64,000 nucleotides of DNA from Hankyongella ginsenosidimutans (GTDB lineage Bacteria > Pseudomonadota > Alphaproteobacteria > Sphingomonadales > Sphingomonadaceae), in NCBI RefSeq assembly GCF_005144965.1, contig NZ_CP039704.1, forward strand, positions 1,488,001 through 1,552,000, read 5' to 3'. Positions 28,974-40,386 of this stretch are shown here, in pieces. The notes under the pieces are model-generated. The model had not been told where the DNA came from, ran no database searches, and saw only the letters and a list, made by a program, of their open reading frames with translations. Position 1 is the first letter of the stretch. Every line of letters starts with the position of its first letter. The position numbers and the translations under genes were made by a program.

Positions 28974-30102
28974 ATGAAGATTGCCGTGCTGAGGGAAACC
29001 CAGCCGCACGAACGCCGGGTCGCGGCAACGCCTGAGACTGTCAAGAAATTCATTGGCCTGGGCGCAGAGGTTGCCGTCGAGGCCGGCGCAGGGCTCGCCG
29101 CGTCGATCGCGGATGCGGATTTTGCCGCCGCCGGTGCCGCGGTCGCCGACCGCGCCGGAGCGCTGGCCGGGGCCGCGATCGTGCTCAAGGTGCAGAAGCC
29201 CGCGCCGGACGAAATCACCGCACTGCCCAGGGGTTGCGTTCTGGTGTCGACGCTGGACGCGCTGACCGCGCGCGACCTGATGCAGCAGCTTGCCGACCAC
29301 GGCGTCACCGCCATGGCCATGGAGCTGATGCCGCGCATCACCCGCGCCCAGTCCATGGACGTGCTGTCCTCGCAGTCTAACCTTGCCGGCTACAAGGCGG
29401 TGCTGGACGCGGCCTCCGAATACGGCCGTGCCTTGCCGATGATGATGACCGCCGCCGGCACCATCCTGCGGCGCGCGTGTTCATCATGGGCGTCGGCGTG
29501 GCCGGACTGCAGGCGATCGCGACCGCGCGCCGGCTCGGCGCCATCGTGTCCGCGACCGACGTGCGGCTGGCCACCAAGGAACAGATCGAGAGCCTGGGGC
29601 CAAGGCGATCTTCGTCGAGAAGGTCAAGGGCATCGAAGGCGAAGGGACCGGCGGCTACGCGACCGAGATGTCGGACGAATACAAGGCGGCGCAGGCGGAG
29701 CTGATCGCCAGCCACATCCCCAAGCAGGACATCGTGATCACCACGGCGCTCATCCCCGGCCGCCCCGCGCCGCGACTGGTGAGCGCCGCCATGGTCGCGG
29801 CCATGCGCGCGGGCTCGGTGCTGATCGACCTGGCGGTTGAAAGTGGCGGCAACGTCGAAGGCTCCGTCGCAGGCGAGGTCGTCACCACCGCCAACGGCGT
29901 CAAGATCGTCGGCCACCGGAACGTGCCGTCCCGACTGGCGGCGGACGCCTCCGCCCTTTACGCCCGCAACCTGTTCACCTTCGTCTCGACCTTCTGGGAC
30001 AAGGAAACGAAGGCGCCGAAATGGCCGGCCGACGACGAGATCATTGCCGGCATCACGGTGACCCGCGACGGCGCGATCGTCCATCCAAGGCTGGTGGGGT
30101 GA
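28974..30102 (+). CDS. pntAA: NAD(P) transhydrogenase alpha subunit, domain I
   Basis: About 376 residues of the soluble NAD(H)-binding component. It starts [20 protein letters not shown], with the dehydrogenase-like core [20 protein letters not shown] and the Rossmann loop [19 protein letters not shown]. The start ATG at 28974 follows GGGGAG. Frame breaks near 29470 and 29604, both at short G/C runs. With the two membrane subunits it couples the proton gradient to NADPH formation. Confidence 0.93.
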
Positions 30103-30111
30103 GGGTGTCTG

Positions 30112-30208
30112 GCCCCTCCGTCGGGCTGCGCCCGCCCCTCCCCGCTGGGGAGGATCTGCTGCTCCTCCCCGGTACGGGGAGGGGACCACGCGCAGCGTGG
30201 TGGAGGGG
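30112..30208 (+). repeat. 97-bp hairpin repeat, left copy
   Basis: GCCCCTCCGTCGGGCTGCGC, then CCTCCCCGCTGGGGAGG and CCTCCCCGGTACGGGGAGG hairpins, then CCACGCGCAGCGTGG. A nearly identical direct copy lies at 30564-30660. Between them is only the DUF559 gene. It begins 10 bases after the pntAA stop. Confidence 0.8.
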
Positions 30209-30212
30209 CATC

Positions 30213-30676
30213 ATGCTGAGCGGTCCTGCACGCACGATCAGGTCAGCGCGGGTGCTCCGTCAGACCATGAGCCTGCCCGAGGTTCTGCTCTGGCAGGTTC
30301 TGCGGATGCGACCGCAGGGACATAAGTTCCGCCGTCAGCACCCAGCGGGACCGTATGTGCTCGACTTTACTGCGCCGCATCGGGTTTGGCGATCGAAGTG
30401 GACGGTGCAGCGCACGACTGCGCTGACCGGCCGGACCGTGATGGTCAGCGAGACCGGTATCTCGCAACGTTGGGCGTCGAGACGTTGCGGCTGGCTGCGC
30501 GCGACGTGCTAGACGATCTTGAGGCGTCAGTGCGGCTCATTCTGGTGCATGCCGATGCGCGTCGCCCCTCCGTCGGGCTGCGCCCGCCACCTCCCCGCTG
30601 GGGAGGACCTGCTGCTCCTCCCCGGTACGGGGAGGGGACCACGCGCAGCGTGGTGGAGGGCATAGGGAGAACGTAG
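30213..30676 (+). CDS. DUF559 (Vsr-like) endonuclease-domain protein inserted in the pnt operon
   Basis: About 154 codons. The core has QTMSLPEVLLWQVLR, GHKFRRQHPAGPYVLDF and, after a break near 30384, LAIEVDGAAHD, then RDRYLATLGVETLRL. These match DUF559, a PD-(D/E)XK-type domain related to very-short-patch-repair endonucleases: E in PEVLLW, D in VLDF, and E-x-D in IEVDG. No specific target is known. The last 35 codons are read through the right-hand 97-bp repeat and end one base before pntAB, so they are probably not original. It splits an otherwise tight operon. Confidence 0.8.
30564..30660 (+). repeat. 97-bp hairpin repeat, right copy
   Basis: It matches 30112-30208 apart from a few substitutions (for example GCCACCTCCCC for GCCCCTCCCC), in the same orientation. 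The pair brackets the DUF559 gene like direct repeats around a cargo. Confidence 0.8.
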
Positions 30677-30677
30677 A

Positions 30678-30962
30678 ATGGAATTCCTGAACCAACTCTC
30701 GATCTTCGTGATGGCGATCTTCGTCGGCTACTATGTCGTCTGGTCGGTGACGCCGGCGCTGCACACGCCGCTGATGGCGGTGACCAACGCCATTTCCTCT
30801 GTCATCATCGTCGGCGCGTTGATCGCCAGCGCTGCCGAGGGCGCGCCCATCGCCAAATATCTTGGCCTGCTGGCGGTCGTGATGGCGGCGGTCAATATCT
30901 TCGGGGCTTTGCGGTCACCCGGCGCATGCTCGGCATGTACAAGAAAAAGAGAAAAGGCCTGA
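30678..30962 (+). CDS. pntAB: NAD(P) transhydrogenase alpha subunit, membrane part
   Basis: About 95 residues with three membrane helices: FVMAIFVGYYVVWSV, LMAVTNAISSVIIVGALIAS and YLGLLAVVMAAVNIFG. In bacteria with split PntA this is the separate domain IIa. A G-run near 30906 has lost one base; the intended end is GGFAVTRRMLGMYKKK with a second correction in the A-rich tail. It is followed by pntB after 13 bases. Confidence 0.9.
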   Translation: MEFLNQLSIFVMAIFVGYYVVWSVTPALHTPLMAVTNAISSVIIVGALIASAAEGAPIAKYLGLLAVVMAAVNIFGALRSPGACSACTRKREKA

Positions 30963-30975
30963 CAGGGGTACGCTC

Positions 30976-32405
30976 ATGGAACACGCCGCCACGCCCGCCT
31001 GGGCCATCCTCGCGTATCTGGTCTCAGGCGTCCTGTTCATCCTGGCCTTGCGCGGCCTTTCCAGCCCGGAGAGCAGCCGCAAGGGCAACATGTTCGGCAT
31101 GGTCGGCATGCTGATTGCGGTTGTGACCACGCTGGTGACCCACGGGCTGGCCAACATCCCGGAAATCCTGGCTGCGCTCGCCATCGGCGGCGGCATCGGC
31201 TATGTGCTGGCGCAGCGCATCGCCATGACCCAGATGCCGCAACTGGTCGCCGGCTTCCACAGCCTGGTCGGCATGGCGGCGGTGCTGGTGGGTGCGGCGG
31301 CATTCCTCAACCCGCAGGCGTTCGGCATCGTCGATGCGGCCGGCGGCATCCTGCCGGTCAGCCGGGTCGAGATGGGCCTAGGCATCGCCATCGGCGCGAT
31401 CACCTTCTCCGGCTCGGTCATCGCGTTCCTGAAGCTGAACGGCAACATGTCCGGCGCGCCGATCCTGCTGCCTGCGCGCCATGTCATCAACATCGGCACG
31501 CTGATCGCCATTGTGGCGCTGGTCGCAATGTTCGCGCATTCGCCCGCTGCGGCGCAGGGGACGGCACGCTGCTCTGGCTGCTGATGGCCCTGAGCTTCCT
31601 GATCGGCTTTCTGCTCATCATCCCGATCGGCGGGGCGGACATGCCGGTCGTGGTCTCGATGCTCAACAGCTATTCCGGCTGGGCGGCGGCGGCCATGGGC
31701 TTCACCCTGCATAATTCCGCGATGATCATTACCGGTGCGCTGGTTGGCTCGTCCGGCGCGATCCTCAGCTACATCATGTGCAAGGCGATGAACCGTTCGT
31801 TCATCAGCGTCATCGCCGGCGGTTTCGGCGCGGAGAGCGGCGCGGCGGCCGCCAGCGGCCCGAAGGTCGACCGGCCCTACAAGCGCGGTTCGGCGGATGA
31901 TGCTGCTTTCATCATGAAGAACGCCGAGAAGGTCATCATCGTCCCCGGCTACGGCATGGCGGTGGCGCAGGCCCAGCACGTGCTGCGCGAGATGGGCGAT
32001 CTGCTGAAGAAAGAAGGCGTCGAGGTGAAATACGCCATCCACCCGGTCGCCGGGCGGATGCCCGGGCACATGAACGTGCTGCTGGCGGAAGCCAACGTCC
32101 CCTACGACGAAGTCTTCGAGCTGGAGGACATCAACACCGATTTCGGCCAGGCCGACGTCGCCTATGTGATCGGCGCCAACGACGTGACCAACCCCGCCGC
32201 CAAGACCGACAAGACCTCGCCGATCTACGGCATGCCGGTGCTGGACGTGGAAAAGGCCAAGACCGTGCTGTTCATCAAGCGCTCGATGGGCGGGGCGGGC
32301 TACGCCGGGGTCGAGAACGAATTGTTCTTCCGCGACAATACCATGATGCTGCTCGCCGACGCCAAGAAGATGACCGAGGAAATCGTCAAGGCGCTGGCAC
32401 ACTGA
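30976..32405 (+). CDS. pntB: NAD(P) transhydrogenase beta subunit
   Basis: About 476 residues. The N-terminal membrane domain has eight or nine helices (for example [20 protein letters not shown] and [18 protein letters not shown]). The C-terminal NADP(H)-binding domain has [36 protein letters not shown] and [15 protein letters not shown]. The frame breaks once near 31558. It completes the proton-translocating transhydrogenase. Confidence 0.95.
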
Positions 32406-32456
32406 GCGCGCGAAAACCGGTTCCCACTGGCCCTCGCAATGGCTAAGGGGCGGGCG

Positions 32457-33358
32457 ATGGACGAAGATATCCTGCACCCCGCGCCGCCGCCCTTCGTGAC
32501 CCCGCGCCCGTGCGGCTACGAGGAAGTGGTGACGCTTTCGCCGCTGGTGCGCCGGCTGACCGCCAAGAACCCCAGCCCGTTCACGGCGACCGGCACCGGC
32601 ACCTACATCGTCGGGCGCGGTACGGTGGCGATCATCGACCCCGGCCCGGATGACCCCGAGCACATCAACGCCATCGGCTGCGCGCTGCTGGGCGAGCGGG
32701 TCAGCCACATCGTCGTCACCCACACCCACCGGGACCACTCGCCGGGCTCCCGGCCGCTCAAGGCCCTGACCGGCGCGCCGATCGTCGGCTGCGCGCCGCT
32801 GTCCTTCCCGGACGAGGGCCCCAAGGTCGAGGAGTCGTTCGACGCCGACTATGCACCGGACCAGGTCATGCCGGACGGTGCGACGGTCAGCGGTCCGGGC
32901 TGGACCCTTTCGGCGCTTGCGACCCCGGCCACACCTCCAACCACCTGTGCTTCGGGCTGGCGGAGGAAAAGGCGCTGTTCACCGGCGACCATGTCATGGG
33001 CTGGTCGACCACCGTCATCGTGCCGCCGGACGGCGACATGACGCAGTATCTGGCGTCGCTGCGCCGGCTGCTCGAGCGCGACGATGCGATCTACTACCCG
33101 ACCCACGGCGATCCGGTGTTGAAACCGCAGGCGCTGGTGCGCGGGCTGCTCACCCATCGGCGGATGCGCGAGGCGCAGATCCTGCAGTTACTGGGCGAGG
33201 GCGTGAGCGCGATCGGCGACATGGTCGAGCGGCTGTACGTGCAGACGCCGCGCATCCTGCACCCTGCCGCCAGCCGGTCCGTGCTGGCGCACCTGGTCGC
33301 GCTCGAGCAGCAGGGCCGTGTGCGGCAGGACGCCGGACACTGGGTCGCGCTGGCGTAA
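32457..33358 (+). CDS. MBL-fold metallohydrolase, LACTB2-like
   Basis: About 300 residues. The metal-binding motif is VVTHTHRDHSPGS, with GHTSNHLCF and GDHVMGWST supplying further ligands. The C-terminal winged helix (LTHRRMREAQILQLLGEG) identifies the LACTB2/BLACT_WH subgroup, some of which act as RNases. Frame break near 32926 (CCCC for CCCCC). I place the start at ATG 32457, six bases after TAAGGGG; an in-frame ATG at 32439 is possible. Confidence 0.85.
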
Positions 33359-33385
33359 GCCGGTCCTGCTCCTTATGTTAGCCGC

Positions 33386-33794
33386 ATGACGACATTCGAC
33401 GATTTCAAGGCGGACCTCGCACTGTTCGACGACTGGGAGGATCGCTACCGGGCGCTGATCGACCTGGGCCGCACGCTGGAACCGCTGCCCGAGGCCGCAC
33501 GCAACGAGGCCAACAAGGTGCGCGGCTGCTCCAGCCAGGTGTGGCTGACGGCGGAACCGGCCGCAGGCGGCGCGCTGCACTTGCGCGGCGACAGCGACGC
33601 TCACATCGTGCGCGGCCTCGTGGCGTTGCTGTTCCTGCTCTATCAGGATCGCACGCCGGGCGAGATTCGCGGCATCGACGCGCGCGCGCGCCTGGCAGAA
33701 CTCGGCCTGGCCGGGCATCTCGCCGACGCGCACGAACGGACTGTATTCCATGGTGGAGCGCATCCGCGCCATGGCAGCGGAGGGAACGGCATGA
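33386..33794 (+). CDS. sufE: SufE cysteine-desulfurase activator
   Basis: About 136 residues. The sulfur-accepting Cys is Cys48 in NKVRGCSSQVWL, and LHLRGDSDAHIVRGLVALL matches SufE. It takes persulfide from SufS for iron-sulfur assembly. The frame breaks near 33721; the corrected tail ends MVERIRAMAAEGTA. Its TGA overlaps the ATG of the aldehyde dehydrogenase. Confidence 0.9.
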
Positions 33795-35205
33795 CCCTGT
33801 ATCTGGCAATCGATGGCACGCGTCGTTCTGGCGAAGGGCGGTGCACGCACACGGTCATCAATCCGGCGACTGGCGCGGCGATTGGCGATCTTCCGCTCGC
33901 CGAGCGCCAGGACCTGGACGATGCCTTGGCCGCGAGCGCGCGCGGCTTCGCCCGCTGGCGGCGCACCGATCCGCTGGAGCGCGCCGCCGTGCTGAAGCGC
34001 GCGGCACAGTTGATGCGCGAACGGATCGAGGCGATCGCAGCCGCCACCACGCGCGAGGAAGGCAAGCCGCTGGCGGAAGCGCGCGCGGAGATCACTTATG
34101 CCGCAAATCTGCTGGAGTTTTTCGGCGAGGAAGCCCGGCGCATCACCGGCAAGGTGCTGGCGCGCCCCTATGGCCGGCAGTCGCTGGTCCTGAAGGAGCC
34201 GATCGGCCCGGTCGCGGCGTTCGCGCCCTGGAACTTCCCCGTCAGCACGCCAGTGCGCAAGCTGGGTGCGGCGATTGCAGCCGGCTGCTCGTGCATCCTG
34301 AAGCCGCCGCTCGAGGCACCAGCATCCGCATTGGCGGTGCTGGAAGCGCTGTGGGATGCCGGCACGCCGGGCGACGTGGCGCAGGTGGTGTTCGGGGTCC
34401 CGGCCGAGGTCTCCGAGCATCTGCTGGGGTCCCCGGTCATCCGCAAGATGTCCTTCACCGGCTCGACGGCGGTCGGCAAGCATCTGATGCGGCTGGCGGC
34501 GGACAGCATGATCCGAACCACCATGGAACTGGGCGGCCATGCGCCGGTTCTGGTGTTTGCGGACGCCGATATCGAGGCAGCGCTGGATGCGCTCGCCCCG
34601 GCCAAGGCGCGCAATGCCGGGCAGGTCTGCACCTCGCCGACCCGCTTCTACGTGGAAGCGCCGGTTTACGAGCGGTTCGCCACGGGGCTGAGCGCCCGGC
34701 TGGCGGCACTCAGGGTCGGGGACGGGATGGAAGCGGGCACGCAAATGGGGCCGCTTGCCAACCCCGGCGGCTCGACGCAATGCAGGACTTGACGGCAGAT
34801 GCTGTGAAACACGGCGCGACGCTGCTGGGCGGCGGCGCACGCATCGGCAACAAGGGCTATTTCTGGCAGCCGACCGTGCTGCGTGATGTACCGGCCGACG
34901 CGCGCATCATGAACGAGGAACCGTTCGGGCCGGTTGCCGCCCTGTCCCCGTTCGAGGGGTTGGAGGCGGCGCTCGCCAGCGCCAACCGGCTGCCGTTCGG
35001 TCTGGCGTCCTATGTCTTTACCGGGTCCGCCAGGACCGCGCTGCTCGCCAGCCAGGGCATCGAGGCGGGCATGGTCGGGCTGAACCAGATCGCGGTGGCG
35101 CAGGTGGACTCGCCGTTCGGCGGCGTCAAGGAAAGTGGCCACGGCTCGGAAGACGGCCCCGAGGGTATCGAGGCCTATCTGGTCACGAAGGCAGTGCACC
35201 AGTAG
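33791..35205 (+). CDS. succinate-semialdehyde-type aldehyde dehydrogenase
   Basis: About 471 residues. The NAD-binding region is FAPWNFPVSTPVRKLGAA, the catalytic Glu is in MELGGHAP, and the catalytic Cys is in NAGQVCTSPTRF. The family level is firm; succinate semialdehyde as substrate is a best guess from the GabD-like spacing. Frame break near 34768. The last 23 bases overlap the end of the convergent epimerase gene. Confidence 0.85.
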
Positions 35206-36144
35206 CGCGCAGCCAGCCCAGCGTGTCCGCCAGCGTTTCGTCCAGCGGCCGGACGTGCAGGCCAAGCTCGCGCTGCGCCAGCGCGCTGCTGAGCGGCCTG
35301 GCCCAGTGCGCGAGTTTCACGCCGGTGAGGGCGCTGCCGGTGGCCGGCCGGTGAGCCGTGCAACCAGCCCTTCCTCGATCATGGCCGTGAAATACGCAAG
35401 CGGATAGGGTACCCGCGGCAGCTGACGCTCCGGGTCGATCAGGGCCGCGAACTGCGACAGCATGACCTCATGCCCGCCGAGAATATAGCGATGCGCCGGC
35501 TGCGGATGATCCAGTGCGGTAATGACCGCCTGTGCAAGATCGCGCACGTCAATCATGTTCAAGCGCGTCTCAAGCAGGGCAGGCAAGCGCCGTGCCGCAA
35601 GATCGCGCACCAGCCGGGTCGGCGCGGTCATGCTGATGTCGCCGGGGCCAAGCGGCATGGCCGGCAACAGGGTCGTCACCTGGAAGTTCGCGGCACGCTC
35701 GCGCGCGGCCAGCGCTTCGCCGCCGCGCTTGGCGCGCGGGTACGACCCGGCCAGCGCATCAAGCGGCGGGTCCTGCGCCTCCGTGACGGGATCCGGCGTG
35801 TCGGCGCTGAGCAGGGTGGCGTAGCTGGAGATGTAGACGAAGCGCTCGGCCCCGACCGCGCGCGCCCACGCGGCCAGCCGGCCGGTCGGATAGGCGTTGA
35901 CGGTGTCGTGGTCGCGACGGTTGCGCGTCCAGAGGTTCGAGATCGCAGCCAGATGGATCACGGCGCGCACGCCTTGCACCGCGCGCTGAAGGACCTGGTT
36001 GTCCGTAATGTCGCCGCGGATCAGCGGCACGGGACACTCCGGCCAGGGCAGGATGTCGAGCGCACGCACGGCCTTTCCGCGTGCGTGCAGCGCGGCGACG
36101 ATATGGCGACCCATGAAGCCGCTGGCGCCGGTCACCAGGATCAT
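35183..36144 (-). CDS. NAD-dependent epimerase/dehydratase (extended SDR)
   Basis: About 320 residues. The Rossmann start is MILVTGASGFMGRHIV, NAD-binding continues in HLAAISNLW, and the catalytic pair lies in YPRAKRGGE (YxxxK). The substrate is unknown. The frame breaks near 35355, after which the C-terminus reads LARPLSSALAQRELG-like helices and ends RATGALPS. The start overlaps the stop of the SMP-30-like gene. Confidence 0.85.
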
Positions 36145-37192
36145 GCGGACCCTCCCGGCATCGGGCAGACCAGCAGGCCTTGCTCGCGCACGGAGCCGAG
36201 GAGCAGCGCGCTGCCGATCACCAGTCCGACGGTAGCGCCGGACCAGGTCGTGCCGTCCGGGTCGTCGAACAGCAGTTCCGATGCGCCGGTCCGGAAATCG
36301 GTGCGAAGGATGCGGCTTGGCGCATGGTCGCCCAGGGGCCAGCCGTACCGGTGCAGGCCGAAGCGCAGCAGGCTGGGGTGCAGCGCCACGACCAGCCGGC
36401 CGGCGCTGTCGCGGGTGATGTTGTCCGGCCCGCCCGGCAGGACGCGCCTGGCCGTGCTCCCCAGCATGCGCAGCGCCTGCGCGCGGGTGTCGGCCACGAC
36501 GATGTCGCTGCCGACCGCCGCGATGCCGTTGGGGAACCGCAGATCGTCCTCGAGAATGTCGACCCGGGCACCAGGCCCGTCCGGCCAGACGATTTCCGCG
36601 ACCCTGCCGTCGCCCGAAGGCTTGCCCTGCGTGCAGGGCCCGCGATCCAGCGTCACCTCCAGTGCCGGGCCCGGCAGCAGCACCAGATCGTTGGCGCGGC
36701 ACAGCCGCGTATCGCGCACCACGGCTGCCAGGCGGTTCGCCTGCAGATCGTAGAGGCCGATGGAAACCTGGGGCGGCGCATCACCAGCATAGCGCCGCTC
36801 GACGACGGCGAGCTTGCCGTCCGCGATATCGATACCATGCGGCGCGGCATCTTTTGCAAGCAGGATCGGCGGCAGTCTGGTGGCGCTGCCGAGGGTGGCT
36901 TCCGGCAGGGCATAGAGCCCGCCGCCCGGTGGGTCGCCCCGCTCGGCGGCCAGCCGGTCATAGGCGGAGACCAGCACGCGCCGACGCGCGGGTCGTACGC
37001 CAGATCTTCCGCGCCGACGATGGGTTTTCCGGTTGATGCATCGACGAGCGGCAGGCGCTGGCAGGCGCTTGCCGGGATTGTCGGTGCGCCGACCATGGGC
37101 ACACGCCAGAACCAGACCAGCACACCCGCCAGCAGCAGCGTGGCGGCTGCGAGCAGGCTCAACCGCCGCCGGATGGGGCTTCTAGCCGACAT
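36141..37192 (-). CDS. SMP-30/paraoxonase-like beta-propeller, membrane-anchored or exported
   Basis: About 350 residues. An N-terminal hydrophobic segment (LSLLAAATLLLAGVLVWFW) is followed by a propeller with PHGIDIADGKLAVVER, FPNGIAAVGSDIVVADT and NITRDSAGRLVVA, the calcium-site spacing of SMP-30/arylesterase proteins. It may hydrolyse a lactone or ester. Frame break near 36983. It overlaps the sulfotransferase stop by 11 bases, making a three-gene unit with that and the epimerase. Confidence 0.75.
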
Positions 37193-38278
37193 CGGGTTGC
37201 GGGTATCCGAGGCGGGCGAAGGACGTCGCAAGCCGGGCATAGATGTCCTGTGCGACCGTGGCGTCCTTGTGGAAGCGATTGACCTCGAAGCTCTTCTGCG
37301 CGTCCAGATAGGCCTGGAAACGCGGGGCATGCTGGCTGAACGGGCCGATGCCGTGCCGGTCCAGGCGCAGCGGCGTCCAGACCCGCTCCACCGTGCCCAT
37401 CGGGTCGGCGCTGAAGTCGTCGTAGCGGATGGTCTGGAAGCGCTCCGGTGGCAACGCGGCACCGTCGTTCAGCACCGCCGCCATCATGCGCGCGTAGGTC
37501 TCGAAGATCACGTCCTCGACCGGCGCCGTCGCATAGTCCTGCAACGCGAACTGCTTCAGCAGCTTGGCGTAGAAGTTGCGCATGGAGACGATCACGTCGA
37601 CCGGGTTGCGGTGGATGTGGATGAACACCGCCTGCGGGTAGAGCCGCGCCAGCTGCGCCACCCGCGCCGTGTAGGTCGGGTTCTTGATCAACAGGCGCCG
37701 CCCGCCCTGATGCAGGTGCAGCTTGGTCATGAGATACTGGAAGCGCTGCTCCCACCGTGCGACCGCGTGGGGCGGCACATTGTCCAGGAACACGCCTTCC
37801 GCCACGAATTCCCGAAGGCGGCTGGGGAAATACAGGCCGTGGTAGAGCGACTGGGGAGTCATGTTCGCCATGCCCACTTCGTCTTCCTGCGGGCTGTCGA
37901 GCTTGACCGGCACCTTGTCGATGAAGCGGTCCTTCGGCAGATTGGCGACGATCTGCTTTTCAGCCAGCCGCGCCAGCAGCAACAGGTCCCAGGGCAGGCC
38001 GGTCGCCGCAGGCGGCACGAAACCGAAGCCCGCCTCCACCATCATCTGGTAGAGGTGGGTGGTGCCGGAGCGCCAGTGCCCGACAATGAACACCGGCGGC
38101 GGGATGGTGGCCGGCGCGCGTATTGCCATCCAGGCCCGCTCGGCCAGCGAAAAGGCAGGCGTCCGAGCACAGAAGCCCAGACGGCACGCGCGGTCCCGCG
38201 ATGTTCGGGCGCGACCGGCCCGCCAAGGCGGAATACTGTGGAGAGGGTGGCGAGATCGGCGCCGGACAAGGGGTGCAT
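37182..38278 (-). CDS. sulfotransferase 1
   Basis: About 365 residues. The 5'-phosphosulfate loop is IVGHWRSGTTHLYQMM and the 3'-phosphate site is VFIHIHRNPVDVIVSMRNFY. It should transfer sulfate from PAPS to an acceptor. The frame breaks near 38165, so the N-terminus (MHPLSGADLATLSTVF) is in another frame. It is divergent from murJ with 94 bases between. Together with sulfotransferase 2 at 46.8 kb and the fragment at 49.1 kb it makes three in the window. Confidence 0.85.
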
Positions 38279-38372
38279 GGCGCCTGTTAACCGCCGATGC
38301 CTACGCACCGCAAGCCTGCTGGCGCGTGCGAGGCCTTGCCAAGTCCGTTGTGTGGCCGCAGGAGAACACTGC

Positions 38373-39928
38373 ATGTCACCTTCGCCTGCCGCTCCATCTG
38401 CTGCCCGCAAGCCGTCGCTGCGCGGTTCTTTGCTCTCGGTCGGCGGCATGACTCTGCTCAGCCGGATCGCGGGCTTCGCCCGGATGTCCTGATGGCGGCA
38501 GTCGTCGGGGCCGGGCCGGTCGCAGATGCGTTCCTGATCGCATTCCGGTTGCCGAACCATTTCCGCGCGATCTTTGCCGAGGGCGCGTTCAACACGGCGT
38601 TCGTGCCGCGCTACGCGGCGCTGCACGAGGCGGAAGGCCCAGCCCCCGCCCAGGTGTTCGCCGACCGCCTGTTCACCCTGCTGCTGCTGACCCAGGCAGC
38701 ACTCGCGGCCGGCGTGCTGGCGTTTCCAGGGCCGTTCGTGCGGTTGCTGGCGCCGGGCCTTGACGGCGAGACGCTCGATCTCGCGATCCGCTTCACGCAG
38801 ATCACCTTTCCTTATCTGCTGTGCATCGCGCTCATGAGCCTGCTGGCGGGCCCTCAACGCGACCGGGCGCTTTGCAGCGGCGGCTTTCGCACCGGTGCTG
38901 ATGAACCTGTGCATGATCGCCTCGCTGCTGCTGGTCGGGCTCAAGCAGCCCTGGTTTGCGACACCGGGCGATGCGGCGGCCTGGGGCGTGCTGGCGGCCG
39001 GGATCGCACAGCTGGCGCTGGTCTGGGTCGCGGCCGCCCGCGCCGGCATCGGGCCCCGCCTGCGCTGGCCGCGTCTCGACGGTCCGGCGCGCAAATTCTG
39101 GCGCGCGTTCGGCCCGGCGACCATCGGCTCCATGGGGTGCAGATTGCCCTGTTCGCGGACACGATCATCGCCAGCTTCCTGCCAAGCGGCGCGCTCTCGG
39201 CGCTCTATTACGCCGACCGGCTGAACCAGTTGCCGATCGGGGTGATCGGCATCGCGGCCGGTACGGTGATCCTGCCGACGATGGCGCGGATGATCGGTGC
39301 CGGCGACGAGGCCGGTGCGGCGCGCGCGCAGAACCGCACGCTGGAGATGACCCTGCTGCTCGCGGCACCCTGCGTCGTGCTGTTCGCCACCATGGAGCAG
39401 GAGCTGATGCAGCTGCTGTTCCAGCGCGGCGCGTTCGACGCCGCGGCCACCCAGGCTGCTGCCGACACGCTTGCGGCTTATGCGCTTGGGCTGCCGGCGT
39501 TCCTGCTGATCCGCAGTGTGGTGGCGAGCTTCACCGCCCGCGGCAATACCGTGACGCCGCTCAAGGCGTCGCTGACGGCGCTGGCCATCAATCTGGCGCT
39601 CAAGGTCGCGTTGATGGGGGCGCTGGCGCAGGTCGGGCTTGCGCTGGCCACGTCTGCAGGCTGGGTCAATGTCTTGATCGTGGGCGTGCTGGCCGCACGT
39701 CGCGGCTATCTGAGGCCGGATCGACGGCTGGTTGCCGCCTGCCTGCTGGTGGGCGCGGCCGCGCTGCTGATGGCGGGCGGTCTTGCTGCCTTGGGCGGCC
39801 CAGCACGGGCGGCGGCCGAGCTGTCGCCGTTCCTGCGGATGGAAATCGCGCTGGGACTGCAACTTATCGGCGGGCTCGCGCTCTATGCCGGTGTGTGTTT
39901 TCTCGGCATGCGCCGGCGCGCGCGCTGA
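38373..39928 (+). CDS. murJ: lipid II flippase MurJ
   Basis: About 518 residues of a MATE-like fold with many membrane helices. The N-terminal GMTLLSRIAGFAR and LPNHFRAIFAEGAFNTAFVP are MurJ signatures; the second covers cytoplasmic loop 1. It moves lipid II across the inner membrane. Frame breaks near 38485, 38852 and 39137. The start ATG 38373 follows GGAG. Confidence 0.93.
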
Positions 39929-40115
39929 TCGCGGGTGATCCGCGAATTATTTTGCCGCGTATCTGCGTTAGACCTTGATGCTTTGGTCCGAAGGAAAATG
40001 CCGGCCCAACCGTTTAGCTAACGAGAACACGGTGTATTACGCCGGCATGGCAGCAGCTCTCGACCTGATGATCGAATTCTGCTATGTCTGCTCGGGATCG
40101 GGAAAGGATCGAACC

Positions 40116-40373
40116 ATGCAAAGAGCGCATGTGGGCTTACTCGGCATTGGCGGTGTGCTGGCCACTCTGAGCGTGATGGCGAGCCTGAATGTCTCCGTGG
40201 CGCATTCCACGGCCGCAACCGCTTTATCCAATACGCCGGCGACCGTGCTTCTGGGCTATGATCCGGCGACTGCCGACTTGCCGTCCCGCGTGATGCTGTG
40301 CGAGAAGCAAAAGCAAGGCCCGGCGCATCGTGTTGGCATCAACGCAAGCGTGGGCCGCCGTCTGCCGATCTGA
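40116..40373 (+). CDS. small exported hypothetical protein
   Basis: 85 residues, intact, with GGAAAGGATC upstream of the ATG. A hydrophobic N-terminus (VGLLGIGGVLATLSVMASL) suggests a signal peptide. The rest, ending VGINASVGRRLPI, matches nothing I recognise. It ends 13 bases before the DUF4340-like gene, so co-transcription is likely. The DNA from 39929 to 40115 shows no gene. Confidence 0.5.
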   Translation: MQRAHVGLLGIGGVLATLSVMASLNVSVAHSTAATALSNTPATVLLGYDPATADLPSRVMLCEKQKQGPAHRVGINASVGRRLPI

Positions 40374-40386
40374 CCCGCAGGTTTGA

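Noticed and set aside
39975-40115. N-terminal extension of the small protein at 40116
   Set aside because: An upstream ATG is in frame, but the hydrophobic leader begins directly after the ATG at 40116, which also has the better ribosome site.
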